A stretch of DNA of 64,000 nucleotides from Paenisporosarcina cavernae (GCF_003595195.1 NZ_CP032418.1:1686501-1750500), one strand, 5' to 3'. Positions 38,086-47,711 are shown, numbered from the stretch's first letter. Numbers and translations: made by a program. The notes: generated by a model not told the origin, from the letters alone.

Positions 38086-38534
38086 GATTCTTTCTCCGGT
38101 AAAAAAGCAGAAACCGGTCCAAGCTCATTTTTTAAATAGGTGGAGACAGCGGGTGAAAAACGTTCCACTGCTTGTAAATGCTTTTGCCAGAGATCCTGAA
38201 GCTGTTGGTGATCTACTTTCACGAAATTGCGAACAAGTTCTTTTCGCATGGAAAAGACTTCCACTAATTGTTGTTGGTCTTCCGTCTCAATGACGTTTTC
38301 ATCCAATAAGATATCGAGAATGTCTTCATAACTTCCAGGATCACGCATGATAAATCCATCAATGATAGAATTTCCTACATCAATCATGCTTTCAATAGAA
38401 GATTGAACAATTCGTTCTAGCGATAATTTATCGAGTTCATTAGTCGTCCAGTCGGATTTTTCTTTTGAAAGTGCCGTTAATTTTTCTAAGTATGTTAAGG
38501 TTTCCGTAATTTTGTTTCGATCAATAAAGTACAT
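38082..38534 (-). CDS. yutE: DUF86 / HepT-like protein (YutE)
   Basis: A 150-residue all-alpha protein of the DUF86 (HepT) family. In HepT toxins the active motif is RX4HXY; here the equivalent is R97-KELV-R102-N-F104, so the His and Tyr are replaced. No MNT nucleotidyltransferase partner gene is adjacent. It is coupled to the HAD phosphatase yutF. It is therefore more likely a housekeeping member than a toxin. Confidence 0.85.
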   Translation of the reverse strand: MYFIDRNKITETLTYLEKLTALSKEKSDWTTNELDKLSLERIVQSSIESMIDVGNSIIDGFIMRDPGSYEDILDILLDENVIETEDQQQLVEVFSMRKELVRNFVKVDHQQLQDLWQKHLQAVERFSPAVSTYLKNELGPVSAFLPEKES

Positions 38535-38610
38535 TAGTATCCCTCACTTGTTGCTCCTATTTTCCTTTCTATAGTACCATAATTAAGAACAGCGGAAGGA
38601 GAATTACCTA

Positions 38611-38877
38611 ATGGAACGATTTTTTCTATATGATGATGTAGAAGATACAAAAACACGATTTGTTTGTTTTACGGGAGAATCGCAACGATACGATCTTGCA
38701 ATTATGCAAAGCAGCCGTTTTTTTGGAAAGGTCTTAGTAATGGATATACAGTTTGGGCGATTCGGGATCATCGGACCAGATGATGTAGAAGAAGAAGGTT
38801 ATCTAGAACAAGTGTACAATCGAAGTGAAGAAGAAGCATCGGAGCTTCGTGAATATCTTCGCGAATTACTAGGATAA
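38611..38877 (+). CDS. DUF3055 family protein
   Basis: An 88-residue soluble, acidic protein beginning MERFFLYDDVEDTKTRF, with the conserved RFGIIGPDDVEEEGYLE at about 50-66. It matches DUF3055 of Bacillales; function unknown. AGAAGGAGAA-like site upstream (GGAAGGAG). It is divergent from yutE and convergent with yutD. Confidence 0.88.
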   Translation: MERFFLYDDVEDTKTRFVCFTGESQRYDLAIMQSSRFFGKVLVMDIQFGRFGIIGPDDVEEEGYLEQVYNRSEEEASELREYLRELLG

Positions 38878-38935
38878 GAAAATCCCCATTCAAGACACTG
38901 TCGAAAAACGTGTCGCTGAAATGGGGATTTTTGTT
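38878..38935. terminator. Bidirectional terminator
   Basis: AAATCCCCATT and AATGGGGATTT arms enclose a second hairpin (GACACTGTCGAAAAACGTGTC). A and T runs lie outside. Confidence 0.88.
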
Positions 38936-39268
38936 TTATTCTTCTAGTGCTGGTGTTTCTTCTGATGCTTTCATATCGGGTTCTGGTTGAGGTGCCGCTT
39001 CTCCTTTTTTAAGGATAAAATAAGCACAGCCAAAGTTACAATATTCATACAAATAATCTTGAAAAGTACTAAATTTTGTATCATACGTTGCTTTATGGTT
39101 CGAATCATCATAAAACCCCTTTAAACGTAACTGGCCATATCCCCAGTCACCCACGATATAATCATACTTTCGTAAAATATCACTATACCGCTCAGCAATT
39201 GCTTCTTCTTTGACTGCATCACGATAATTTTCTAATACGTCATAATATGTCTGATCAAGTATTATCAA
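38936..39268 (-). CDS. yutD: YutD family (DUF1027) protein
   Basis: A 110-residue protein with the DUF1027 core RYSDILRKYDYIVGDWGYGQLR and CNFGCAYFILKK, and an acidic Pro/Glu-rich tail (about 90-110). Function unknown. The gene follows lipA by 15 bp on the same strand, so cotranscription is likely. Confidence 0.9.
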   Translation of the reverse strand: MIILDQTYYDVLENYRDAVKEEAIAERYSDILRKYDYIVGDWGYGQLRLKGFYDDSNHKATYDTKFSTFQDYLYEYCNFGCAYFILKKGEAAPQPEPDMKASEETPALEE

Positions 39269-39283
39269 TCGGATCTCTCCTAC

Positions 39284-40207
39284 CTAGTTAGAAGAAAGAG
39301 CTAATTGCTCATCACCTAAGCGTTGTTTTTCTTTTGCCGCAGCATTTACTTGCTCGTCTGCGTGATAACTGCTTCGAACTAGCGGGCCAGCTTCACAATG
39401 AGAGAAACCTTTAGACATCGCTATTTTACGAAGCTCTCCAAATTCCATTGGTGAATAATATTTTTGAACCGCAAGATGTTTTTTTGTTGGTTGTAAGTAT
39501 TGACCAATTGTCATAATGTCAACGTGGTTTGCACGTAAATCATCCATTACTTCAATGATTTCCTCATGCGTTTCACCCAAACCTACCATCAACGAAGACT
39601 TTGTAGGAATTTCAGGTTGCATTTCTTTCGCTCTTCTTAAAAACTCTAGAGAACGATCATATTTCGCACGCGCACGAACTCTCGGCGTTAAACGACGAAC
39701 TGTTTCGATATTATGATTTAAAATATCTGGTTTTGCATCCATCAATGCACGCAGGTTTTCCTCTACGCCACCCATATCAGAAGGTAACACTTCAATGGTT
39801 GTGAACGGATTTTTCCGACGAATCGCGCGAACTGTCTCCGCAAATACAGCAGAACCTCCATCTTTTAAATCATCTCGAGCAACTGCTGTTACAACAGCAT
39901 GCTTTAAGTTCATCATCACAACAGAATCCGCTACACGTTCTGGTTCTGCTAAATCTAACTCATTCGGTAACCCTGTTTTCACCGCGCAAAAACGGCAAGC
40001 ACGGGTACAAACTGCCCCTAAAATCATAAACGTAGCAGTACGACGAGTACCCCAACATTCATGTATATTCGGACAGCGTGCTTCCTCACACACAGTATGT
40101 AAATTATTCTCACGCATCATTTTCTTCAGACCCGTGTAATTCTCATTCGTATTCAATTTTATTTTTAACCAAGAAGGTTTTCGAAGTGGTGGTTGTTTCG
40201 TTGTCAT
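39284..40207 (-). CDS. lipA: Lipoyl synthase
   Basis: A 307-residue radical SAM enzyme that inserts two sulfurs into octanoyl groups on lipoyl domains. The auxiliary cluster cysteines C40, C45 and C51 ([12 protein letters not shown]) and the radical SAM motif C67xxxC71xxC74 (CTRACRFC) are intact. The sacrificed auxiliary cluster must be rebuilt by carrier proteins; yutI and yutM nearby encode such carriers. GGGGAC stands upstream of the ATG. Confidence 0.97.
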   Translation of the reverse strand: MTTKQPPLRKPSWLKIKLNTNENYTGLKKMMRENNLHTVCEEARCPNIHECWGTRRTATFMILGAVCTRACRFCAVKTGLPNELDLAEPERVADSVVMMNLKHAVVTAVARDDLKDGGSAVFAETVRAIRRKNPFTTIEVLPSDMGGVEENLRALMDAKPDILNHNIETVRRLTPRVRARAKYDRSLEFLRRAKEMQPEIPTKSSLMVGLGETHEEIIEVMDDLRANHVDIMTIGQYLQPTKKHLAVQKYYSPMEFGELRKIAMSKGFSHCEAGPLVRSSYHADEQVNAAAKEKQRLGDEQLALSSN

Positions 40208-40640
40208 TTAGTACGTCCCCTATCTGACGAGTATTGAAAGGTAAACTCTCTTCAACAATGTATCATAATTTCCTACTCCCTCACAACCTAACAGAGATTT
40301 TCGTCCCAACGAATGTGCTTCTAATGCGAATAAAATCCACAAGACTAAATAATCTATCATATTTGATTGGGTTGTTGTGGATCGAGTAAAATCACGGAGA
40401 ATCACTTGATTGCTTCTGAAAATCTGTTTTCTTTCCTCAATCGCACATAATTTCCCTGAATCGAACAAGATTCCGTTTAAATGGCACAAACTATGCGTAC
40501 TTGTAACTAGAATAAGATGACTGAATGACACTAATATGTAATTTACCTTATCTATTTGCTCTTTCTATTCGGTAGATTTTCGACTTGGGCGAAAATCCCT
40601 TTATTTAACTACTGGCCCTACTTACTAGTCATTATATAAA
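40208..40640. other. Intergenic region without supported gene
   Basis: About 430 bases upstream of lipA. A 103-codon minus-strand frame exists (40220-40531), but it has no ribosome site and no family resemblance. The lipA promoter should lie here. I see no RNA motif that I can name. Confidence 0.5.
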
Positions 40641-40643
40641 TCG

Positions 40644-40671
40644 AAAAAGCGCCCACTAAGTGGACGCTTCT
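40644..40671 (-). terminator. Terminator after metS
   Basis: GCGTCCACT pairs with AGTGGGCGC (one G-U) on the minus strand, followed by T5. Confidence 0.88.
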
Positions 40672-40677
40672 TAACTT

Positions 40678-40785
40678 TTAGGAAGCTTTTTTACTTTTAG
40701 ATACTGCATTCATGATACTTGCAGCGAGTCCGCCCCAAATAATCACGATGCCGACAATCATCATTATAATTGCACCTGTTGACAT
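40678..40785 (-). CDS. metS: MetS-type small subunit of NSS transporter
   Basis: A 35-residue one-helix protein (MSTGAIIMMIVGIVIIWGGL at the N-terminus, then a short basic tail SKSKKAS). It lies 12 bp downstream of the NSS symporter on the same strand behind AGGGGG. Such mini-subunits are known as MetS, the partner of MetP in the Corynebacterium methionine/alanine transporter. The position and the WGGLAASIM motif support this. Confidence 0.85.
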   Translation of the reverse strand: MSTGAIIMMIVGIVIIWGGLAASIMNAVSKSKKAS

Positions 40786-40797
40786 GGTTAGAACCCC

Positions 40798-42336
40798 CTA
40801 TTCTTCATCGGCATGGTGATAGCTTTCAAGAGCAACACCATTCCATTTAATTGCAGTAAAGACGAACGATAAGATAAGTGCTCCAGCTGCTACGAACCAT
40901 CCAGTATATAAGATGAATGAGTCTGAATAGCCTTCGTAGTTACCTTTTGTTCCATCCCCTAATTCGTGCAGTCCAAGTATATTAATTTTCAGCAAACCAA
41001 ACATCATATAACCAAGTACAAGTGGAGTGACAAAGCTTAAGAAAATTTTCCACCATGCGCCAAGACGAATGTCGGAGATTGCATTTGCATGCTCTTCCAA
41101 AACACCAGCTTTGCGTAATACCCAAACTACGAACACTACTTCGACTAAGCCAACTGCAGCGACACCGAATTGGTTAATGAAGTAATCTGCTACGTCTAGG
41201 AAGAATAATCCGCCTTGTGTTGCAAACAACAATGAAATAATTGCTGCTAAACCAACACCAAACGTAATTGATTTGTTACGAGAAATTCCGAATTTTTCAG
41301 AAAACCCAGCAACATATGTTTCACAGATAGAGATTAGAGAAGTTAATCCTGCTAAAACTAATGAGAGGAAGAAAAGCACTCCGAAAAGTCCATTCATTCC
41401 TGGGAACTCATTAATAATCGCTGGGAACACCACGAAAGCAAGACCAACACCAGCGGAAGCAACATCACTTACCGCCACACCTTGCTGTGCTGCCATGAAT
41501 CCTAATGCAGAGAATACACCGATACCAGCTAACAATTCAAACCCAGAGTTTGCAAACCCTGTGATAAATGCATTGTTTGTAATATCTGCTTTTTTCGGTA
41601 AATAACTAGAATACGTAATCATGATCGCAAATGCAACAGATAAACTGAAGAAAATATGACCATATGCTGCTACCCATACTTTTGGATCCTTCAGTGCATC
41701 GAAGTTAGGTGCAAAGAAAGCATCTAGCCCCATCATTGCTCCGTCTAATGTTAAAGCGCGGATAACAATAACGAGGAAAATAACAACTAATGTCGGAATG
41801 AAAATGCGGTTTGCGAGCTCGATCCCACGTTTTACACCAGCTACTAAAATACCAATTGCAATAATCCAAACTAAAATAAGAGGAATTAATACGCCAGGGA
41901 CTAATCCTCCAGTTTCACCCGGAGTTACATCTAACTTCAGGAATTCTCCAAATAAGAACCCTTCCGTATCATCACCCCAAGATAAATTCATCGCGAAAAC
42001 TGTGTAACGCATTGCCCAGGCAATAATCACCGCGTAGTAAGTGGAAATAACGAATGCGACGAACATTCCCCACCAACCTAGCCATTCTGCTTTCTTACCA
42101 CCCATACGGAAGAAAGAAAGTGGAGCTGAACCTCTGTACTTATGACCCATGGTGAATTCTAGAATAAGAATTGGAATACCTGCAGTTAAAAGAGCGAATA
42201 AGTACGGGATAAAGAAAGCTCCTCCACCATTTTCATAAGCAACATAAGGAAAACGCCAGATGTTACCTAGTCCTACCGCGGATCCTACAGCTGCCAAGAT
42301 AAACCCGGCACGGGATCCCCATTGAGAACGTTCCAT
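40798..42336 (-). CDS. Sodium-dependent NSS transporter (MetP-like)
   Basis: A 512-residue LeuT-fold symporter with about twelve helices. The TM1 signature SAVGLGNIWRFPYVAYENGG (about 18-37) binds Na+ and substrate. It is coupled to the small MetS-type gene, so a methionine or small neutral amino acid substrate is likely by analogy with MetPS. It starts with ATG behind AAAGGGGGAG. A second NSS protein without small subunit is encoded at 9611. Confidence 0.92.
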   Translation of the reverse strand: MERSQWGSRAGFILAAVGSAVGLGNIWRFPYVAYENGGGAFFIPYLFALLTAGIPILILEFTMGHKYRGSAPLSFFRMGGKKAEWLGWWGMFVAFVISTYYAVIIAWAMRYTVFAMNLSWGDDTEGFLFGEFLKLDVTPGETGGLVPGVLIPLILVWIIAIGILVAGVKRGIELANRIFIPTLVVIFLVIVIRALTLDGAMMGLDAFFAPNFDALKDPKVWVAAYGHIFFSLSVAFAIMITYSSYLPKKADITNNAFITGFANSGFELLAGIGVFSALGFMAAQQGVAVSDVASAGVGLAFVVFPAIINEFPGMNGLFGVLFFLSLVLAGLTSLISICETYVAGFSEKFGISRNKSITFGVGLAAIISLLFATQGGLFFLDVADYFINQFGVAAVGLVEVVFVVWVLRKAGVLEEHANAISDIRLGAWWKIFLSFVTPLVLGYMMFGLLKINILGLHELGDGTKGNYEGYSDSFILYTGWFVAAGALILSFVFTAIKWNGVALESYHHADEE

Positions 42337-42451
42337 TATTTCTCCCCCTTTGTTATACTTTTCAGATTATTGAATAATCTATCCAAAGTATACTATAGCA
42401 ATCTTACAGAGGAAAGAAGTTTTTTTAAGATTGTGTATTTTTTCAATAAAT

Positions 42452-42477
42452 AAAAAAAGAGAGCCTAAGCCCTCTCA
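42452..42477 (-). terminator. Terminator after NhaC-type gene
   Basis: GAGAGGGC and GCTCTC arms close around TTAG with a bulge on the minus strand, then seven T. Confidence 0.85.
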
Positions 42478-42479
42478 TT

Positions 42480-44075
42480 TCACGCATTTTGTTCTTCTTT
42501 CACTGCCTGCACATTATTTTTCCCTTGTGTGCCCCAGATAAAAAATAGTATGACAAGGATAACAATTACACCAACTAGTCCTAACCATATGGAACCAGTT
42601 AATCCTAAGATTAAATACCCTGCTCCAGCAATTGCGGCACTGATTAATGCATATGGCAATTGTGTCGCGACATGATCGATATGGTTACAGCCTGCTCCAG
42701 TAGAAGATAAGATTGTCGTATCGGAAATTGGCGAACAATGATCTCCAAAAACAGACCCCGCTAAAACAGCTGCAAGCGCTGGCAATAAAAGTTCCGGCTC
42801 TGAATTGATCATAATAGTTCCAGCAATCGGAAGTAAGATACCAAATGATCCCCAAGATGTACCTGTTGCAAATGCCATCCCACCTGCTAAAACAAACAAC
42901 AATACTGGGATAAGTCCAACTGGAATGTTTGCTTTTTCGACGAAAGCGGCTAAGTACTCGCCCGTTCCTAAGTCAGCAATAATGAACGTTAATGACCAAG
43001 CAAACAATAAGATAAGTACTGCCGGAATCATGGATTGTACCCCGCTCCAAATCCCTTTTGCCACAAATTTCGTTTCCGCATGGTCATGACGTGGAATTTG
43101 AATTGCATATAAAAGCATCGACATTACGGATCCTGCAATTCCTCCTATTAGGAGAGATTTAGGAACATCCGTATTCTCAAATATAGACCATAATGTAACG
43201 TCCACATTTCCTGCCAGTGCATTTTGAGAACCTGTCCACATCATCATTCCGATAGTGACGACAACAAGTGTAACGATCGGTAAGATTAAATCACGTACTT
43301 TGCCGTGGCGGTGTACAGGGAATTCTTCTTTTAATTGTCCCGGAATATCTTTTTCAGGATCGTACACTTCACCTGTTGCTACTGCGCGCATTTCATGTTT
43401 TTTCATTTCCAATAAATCAAAATCGGTAACTGCGACGAAAAACACAATTGCGAGTGCTGCGATGACATAAAAATTCATCGGTGCCATTAATACAAACGCG
43501 CTGAGCGGCGAGAGCGTAATGGCCGTTTGAGTCGCTAAAATTGTCCCAATAAGTCCGATTAAATATGCTCCCCACGAAGATACTGGAGATACGACACAAA
43601 CTGGTGCAGAAGTAGAGTCAATAAAGTACGCTAATTTTGCCCGAGAAATTTTATGGTGATCTGTAATAGGTCGCGCGATTTGTCCGACCGCTAACGCATT
43701 AAAATAGTCATCAATGAAGATAACAATTCCTAACACTGCAGTAAGTAACCTTGCCCCACGTCGAGTTTGAATACGTTTAACCGCCCATTCAGCGAAAGCA
43801 CGACTACCTCCTGAAAGACTTACAAATGCTGTGATAACTCCTAGTAAAAGTAAAAACAAAATAATAAAAACGTTGTATGCATTAAATCCGTCATCCCAAA
43901 ATGTTACTTTAAATGAATTCCACACTGTGAGAAACGAATCGACTGGTGCAAAGCTATGTGTTAACAATGCCCCTAAAATGATTCCCACTCCTAATGATAG
44001 TAAAACTTTCCTTGTGATTAAAACCAGCGCAATCGCGATGATTGGTGGCAAAATCGACCATATTGTACCTGACAT
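42480..44075 (-). CDS. NhaC-family antiporter under lysine riboswitch, probable lysine transporter
   Basis: A 531-residue membrane protein with about 12 helices of the NhaC Na+/H+ antiporter family. Conserved segments include VIFIDDYFNALAVGQ and SSWGAYLIGLIG. AGSVFGDHCSPISDTTILSS is the NhaC signature. ATG at 44075 has AAAGGAGGAG upstream; the frame is open further upstream but runs into the riboswitch terminator. The riboswitch in its leader implies that lysine represses it. NhaC-type lysine transporters are known in Gram-positives, so lysine uptake is the best reading. Confidence 0.9.
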   Translation of the reverse strand: MSGTIWSILPPIIAIALVLITRKVLLSLGVGIILGALLTHSFAPVDSFLTVWNSFKVTFWDDGFNAYNVFIILFLLLLGVITAFVSLSGGSRAFAEWAVKRIQTRRGARLLTAVLGIVIFIDDYFNALAVGQIARPITDHHKISRAKLAYFIDSTSAPVCVVSPVSSWGAYLIGLIGTILATQTAITLSPLSAFVLMAPMNFYVIAALAIVFFVAVTDFDLLEMKKHEMRAVATGEVYDPEKDIPGQLKEEFPVHRHGKVRDLILPIVTLVVVTIGMMMWTGSQNALAGNVDVTLWSIFENTDVPKSLLIGGIAGSVMSMLLYAIQIPRHDHAETKFVAKGIWSGVQSMIPAVLILLFAWSLTFIIADLGTGEYLAAFVEKANIPVGLIPVLLFVLAGGMAFATGTSWGSFGILLPIAGTIMINSEPELLLPALAAVLAGSVFGDHCSPISDTTILSSTGAGCNHIDHVATQLPYALISAAIAGAGYLILGLTGSIWLGLVGVIVILVILFFIWGTQGKNNVQAVKEEQNA

Positions 44076-44112
44076 TTTTTCTCCTCCTTTAGTTGATTTA
44101 TACCGAGGTGAA

Positions 44113-44160
44113 CACAAAAAAGCTGGCTCTTTCATTCTACGAATGAGAAGAAGCCAGCTC
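44113..44160 (-). terminator. Riboswitch-controlled terminator
   Basis: AGCTGGCT (44153-44160 on the minus strand reading) pairs with AGCCAGCT (44121-44128) around a structured loop (CATTCGTAGAATG), followed by T6. It would form when lysine is bound, stopping transcription before the transporter gene. Confidence 0.85.
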
Positions 44161-44377
44161 TACAAGTTGCGAATAGTATTCAAACGAGTACCTACCCACG
44201 ATTTGTAGCTCACCAATTCATAGCGTCCTATGAATTGACAGTGTTATTCCTATTTGGAATAACCCCAAGTTGAAAATGATTGACGCATTTTCACTTTCGG
44301 CAAAGCTTCCTTTTGCATACGGTCTAAGTTGTCATCCTCGCGTATGGTACTCATAAGCCATGCGGCCTCTACCTATC
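44161..44377 (-). promoter_or_regulatory. Lysine riboswitch (L box) aptamer
   Basis: Read on the minus strand, the leader carries the L-box landmarks in order. These are GGTAGAGG at the 5' side, GAGTA, GAGGATGA, AAAGGAAGCTTTGCCGAAAG (the GCCGAAAG core), TTGGGGTTATTCC with its partner GGAATAAC, ACTGTCA, a long local stem CAATTCATAG/CTATGAATTG, and GGTGAGCTACAAA. A terminator and then the NhaC-type gene follow directly. This is a class known to bind lysine and repress by termination. Confidence 0.92.
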
Positions 44378-44429
44378 GATATTTTAATCTTTACTAGAGT
44401 ATCAATTTTTTGCATATGGTGCAATAGTT

Positions 44430-45188
44430 TTACTCGTTTTTTTGTATGGGAACTTCAATCGATGGTTGCACACCATCTCCACGGTTGAAAATCTGAGGAA
44501 CTTGACCTTGAATCAGACCGAGAGCAACTGGTATTTTTTGCTCTAATGTTTTCACTGAAGTTGCCATCGGAACGATGATCTGCACATTCACTTTCAACAC
44601 AATGTTAACCTCTACAAATGCATTGTTTATCCCAAATTCCCGTATGGTGGAATCTACTTTAGATTCGACGTTTCCGACAACATGGAATCGAATAGGAACT
44701 TTCGGCCCGATATTCCCTAGTAAAGGTAAGTTTGCCGCTTGCCCAAGGGGAACGAAAAATACAATTCCCCCATCTTGCTCCATCGACTGCTGGTCATATT
44801 CTACATCGGTCAAATACGGTAAATAATCCATATTCCCTTTTTCTGCTTGTTCTAAATGGGTTTGTACGATTTTTGCGGTATCTGACTGCACACGATTAAT
44901 AATTTCGGTATTAAATTTAGTAGTCATCATATTTGATTGTTCAGAAGGAACATGTTCAATAATATCGTTCACATCTAGTACATTCGAAATTCGGTCGTTA
45001 ATAGCTTTACTAATCACGTGTGCGGCAATTTTGGATGTTTGAATTTCCGCATACTGCAAGTAAGTAGGTGTTAATCGATGGTTAATCCAAACGAACAACA
45101 AGGCAACACTAAGGAGAAATGAAACAACTAAAAAGGCAAAACGAGTCTTTAGAGGTTGTTTAAAACTTCTTCTTGATCGAACAAACAA
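44430..45188 (-). CDS. yunB: Sporulation protein YunB
   Basis: A 252-residue protein with a short cytoplasmic N-terminus, one helix (about 17-36, RFAFLVVSFLLSVALLFVWI) and an extracytoplasmic domain. It contains TSKIAAHVISKAINDRI and FHVVGNVESKVDSTIREFGIN, typical of YunB. In B. subtilis yunB is expressed under sigma-E in the mother cell and is needed for normal sporulation. Its presence supports a spore-forming host. Confidence 0.92.
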   Translation of the reverse strand: MFVRSRRSFKQPLKTRFAFLVVSFLLSVALLFVWINHRLTPTYLQYAEIQTSKIAAHVISKAINDRISNVLDVNDIIEHVPSEQSNMMTTKFNTEIINRVQSDTAKIVQTHLEQAEKGNMDYLPYLTDVEYDQQSMEQDGGIVFFVPLGQAANLPLLGNIGPKVPIRFHVVGNVESKVDSTIREFGINNAFVEVNIVLKVNVQIIVPMATSVKTLEQKIPVALGLIQGQVPQIFNRGDGVQPSIEVPIQKNE

Positions 45189-45236
45189 AAAAATCCCCTC
45201 TCTATAAATGTAGTAATAGAAAGGAGATATTATGCG

Positions 45237-46337
45237 TTACTTCTCGGCATTGTAATCTGTAATTACTTGAATAATGTGCAATTCTCGATTTTCATTTAAA
45301 TCGCTCACAAATGTTGCTTGTAGCATTTGCCCAGATTTTTCAAAAATACGTAGGACTGGATTAGATGGATCCTGTTGATTTTGCTTTGTTACAATGCCTT
45401 TACTTCCATCAGATAATAAAACCATCGTTCCATTTGGATAAGGGGAAATGACACGACATAATGCATCAACAATTTTCGGATCAAATAGCGTACCTTTTCC
45501 CGCTCGAATCACATCTAAGCCAATATTAGGCAACATTTTTTCTTTGTATACTCTGTCCGACGTGACAGCATCAAATACGTCTGCGACCGCAATAATTTTT
45601 GCATAGGGATGGATTTCAAAGTCTAATAAGTTTCTAGGATATCCACTACCATCTAATCTTTCATGATGTTGGAACGCACAGTGAGCAATTTTAAGTGAAA
45701 TAGAATGGACTCCTCTTAAAATATCAAAACCTACTCGAGCATGCTTCTTCACTAGCTCATACTCTTCCTCGTCTAACTTATCTTTTTTGAATAGAATGTC
45801 CGATGAAATGACCATCTTTCCAACATCATGTAAAAGTGCACCCATCCCAATTGTCCGAATCTCTTCGTAAGAATAGCCTAGCTCTTTTGCTATCTGAATG
45901 GAATACAGCATCACTTGAAATGAATGTTGAAAAATGTAGGAGTCATATAGAACAACGTCCCCTAAAATCATCATTAAATCATCTTGAACTAAAAGCTGTC
46001 CCATCACTTCGTCTACCATTTGAAACAATTGTTTTGATTGTTGATCAATGACGTAAGAGGATTTTTTTAAATTCGTAGGATTAATTTCCCGAAAGGTCTC
46101 TTTGATTGTCTTAATCGAGGCATGTCTTTTTTCAAAAGGAATGAGTTCAGGAATCTCAATTCCTTTGGACAATTCATCGTGTATGTATACATATTGAACT
46201 TCTAGTTCTCGAAGGCGATTGATCATCGCATCCGTTAACGCAATATTTTCTTGAAGTAGCGCATGGCCAGCGTCATTTCGAATACTTCGCCCCAGAACCA
46301 TGCCACTACTTATCGCTTTTAAGGAAATTAATCGCAT
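45237..46337 (-). CDS. HD-GYP domain protein, putative c-di-GMP phosphodiesterase
   Basis: A 366-residue cytoplasmic protein. A 130-residue N-terminal part precedes an HD-GYP domain (about 130-310). Visible metal and signature residues are HSFQVM, LLHDVGKMVIS (HD), KKHARVGFDIL, HHERLDGSGYP (HHExxDGxGYP) and DVFDAVTSDRVY. HD-GYP enzymes hydrolyse c-di-GMP. No receiver or membrane domain is present, so the input signal is unclear. It lies 12 bp after yunD and may be cotranscribed with it. Confidence 0.92.
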   Translation of the reverse strand: MRLISLKAISSGMVLGRSIRNDAGHALLQENIALTDAMINRLRELEVQYVYIHDELSKGIEIPELIPFEKRHASIKTIKETFREINPTNLKKSSYVIDQQSKQLFQMVDEVMGQLLVQDDLMMILGDVVLYDSYIFQHSFQVMLYSIQIAKELGYSYEEIRTIGMGALLHDVGKMVISSDILFKKDKLDEEEYELVKKHARVGFDILRGVHSISLKIAHCAFQHHERLDGSGYPRNLLDFEIHPYAKIIAVADVFDAVTSDRVYKEKMLPNIGLDVIRAGKGTLFDPKIVDALCRVISPYPNGTMVLLSDGSKGIVTKQNQQDPSNPVLRIFEKSGQMLQATFVSDLNENRELHIIQVITDYNAEK

Positions 46338-46349
46338 GTCTCCGTCACA

Positions 46350-47711
46350 TCATTCCTGTTCAAATTTTCCCTGTAAATAGTACCTGAAAATATCTCGTAA
46401 AAATAATGGTAAAAAGTACTCTATTTTTGCTGTGGCAAGTTGAGGGAAGAAATAACCAAACGTAAACATGTCTAAAGTTGCTAATTCAATGGTGTCATGT
46501 TTTTCTACTACTTTTCCTTGTAAGTAGATACAATCGTTCTTCACCTCTACGTGCCGAAAGATCATTTTCCCTAATAATTTCCCTCGAAAACCCAAACCTT
46601 TCACTTCGACCATCTCAAACTCATTCGCGTTCGCTTGATGATAAAGTTCAAGAAAGGATTGTTGAGACAACGTAATTTTACACGCATTAATCGGATGAGG
46701 AAGCATTTGATGAAAATCCCATTTTGTAGCGACAGTTTCTGGAAACTTCTGAAGAAAAATTCCTGTTGGGAACATGGCACAATCTGCGTTACAATACTCC
46801 ATTAATGCATCGCCAAACAATGGATAAAAATCCTTCATGCCTTTTTTCGACAAATTTCGCCACTCTGACGTCTCGAGTACTGGTTTAGACAATAGACGCT
46901 TGCCCTCTTCTACTAATTTTTCTTCCAACGAAGGGCCATCCTCGATAGTATCTAATTCATTTGTATCATACAATACAGCATTTCGGTTCACAATGTTTTT
47001 TGCATCATTTATTTCTAATTCAACCATTCCTACGTATTGGCCAAATTTCCCTCCTGCTGCTAGAAGCGAATTTCCCACTTCTTTCCCATAGTGTAGTATG
47101 TGGTGAGTGTGTGCTCCAAAAATGATATCGACTGCTGGAAATCTCTCTGCAATCACCTCATCTTGGTGAATACCTAAATGAGATAGCACGACGATGATGT
47201 CGACTTCTTTACGAAGTTTCTTCATTTCATTGGAGAGTGCCTCCAAGGGATCGGAAATTTTCCAACCTAATACTTCATAGAAAAGTGGATAAGGAGCAGT
47301 TACACCGATGAACCCTATTTTAGTTCCTTTTTTGGTTACACGAATGGCGGATGTATGTAACCAAGTAGGTGCTTCACCTTGCTTTGCTTCCAGATTCGCA
47401 ACTAAAACAGTCATGTCTTTGGGGTACAACTGTTCTAGCTCTTCTTTCGACAATGTGATACCTTCGTTATTCCCTATTGTAATAAAATCATAATTTGTTT
47501 CGAGTAACAGTTGACTATTTCCCTTCCCTGCAGTTGCATCCGTAAATGGATGGGAGCGATCGATAAAATCACCAATATCTAATGTAAAGCAATCCTCAGC
47601 CGCTTCATTATGTAATAACTGACGCTCGTATAAAAACATTTGTATTTTGGGCCAATGGGAAAAATGACTATGCAGATCATTCGTATGATAAAAATAGATA
47701 AACTCTGACAT
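46350..47711 (-). CDS. yunD: Metallophosphatase / 5'-nucleotidase family protein (YunD)
   Basis: A 453-residue protein with an N-terminal calcineurin-like phosphoesterase domain (YHTNDLHSHFSHW, LDIGDFIDRS, TIGNNEG, VVLSHLGIH, FGAHTHH) and a C-terminal 5'-nucleotidase domain. There is no signal peptide, so it probably acts inside the cell, unlike secreted UshA-type enzymes. It matches YunD, which in B. subtilis is linked to purine-regulated genes. It is coupled closely to yunE upstream. Confidence 0.9.
   Translation of the reverse strand: MSEFIYFYHTNDLHSHFSHWPKIQMFLYERQLLHNEAAEDCFTLDIGDFIDRSHPFTDATAGKGNSQLLLETNYDFITIGNNEGITLSKEELEQLYPKDMTVLVANLEAKQGEAPTWLHTSAIRVTKKGTKIGFIGVTAPYPLFYEVLGWKISDPLEALSNEMKKLRKEVDIIVVLSHLGIHQDEVIAERFPAVDIIFGAHTHHILHYGKEVGNSLLAAGGKFGQYVGMVELEINDAKNIVNRNAVLYDTNELDTIEDGPSLEEKLVEEGKRLLSKPVLETSEWRNLSKKGMKDFYPLFGDALMEYCNADCAMFPTGIFLQKFPETVATKWDFHQMLPHPINACKITLSQQSFLELYHQANANEFEMVEVKGLGFRGKLLGKMIFRHVEVKNDCIYLQGKVVEKHDTIELATLDMFTFGYFFPQLATAKIEYFLPLFLRDIFRYYLQGKFEQE

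Noticed and set aside
38082-38534. HepT/MNT toxin-antitoxin system
   Set aside because: The RNase motif is degenerate and no nucleotidyltransferase gene is adjacent.
40220-40531. 103-codon minus-strand frame upstream of lipA
   Set aside because: No ribosome site, no family resemblance and composition unlike neighbouring genes; it is probably leader and promoter DNA.
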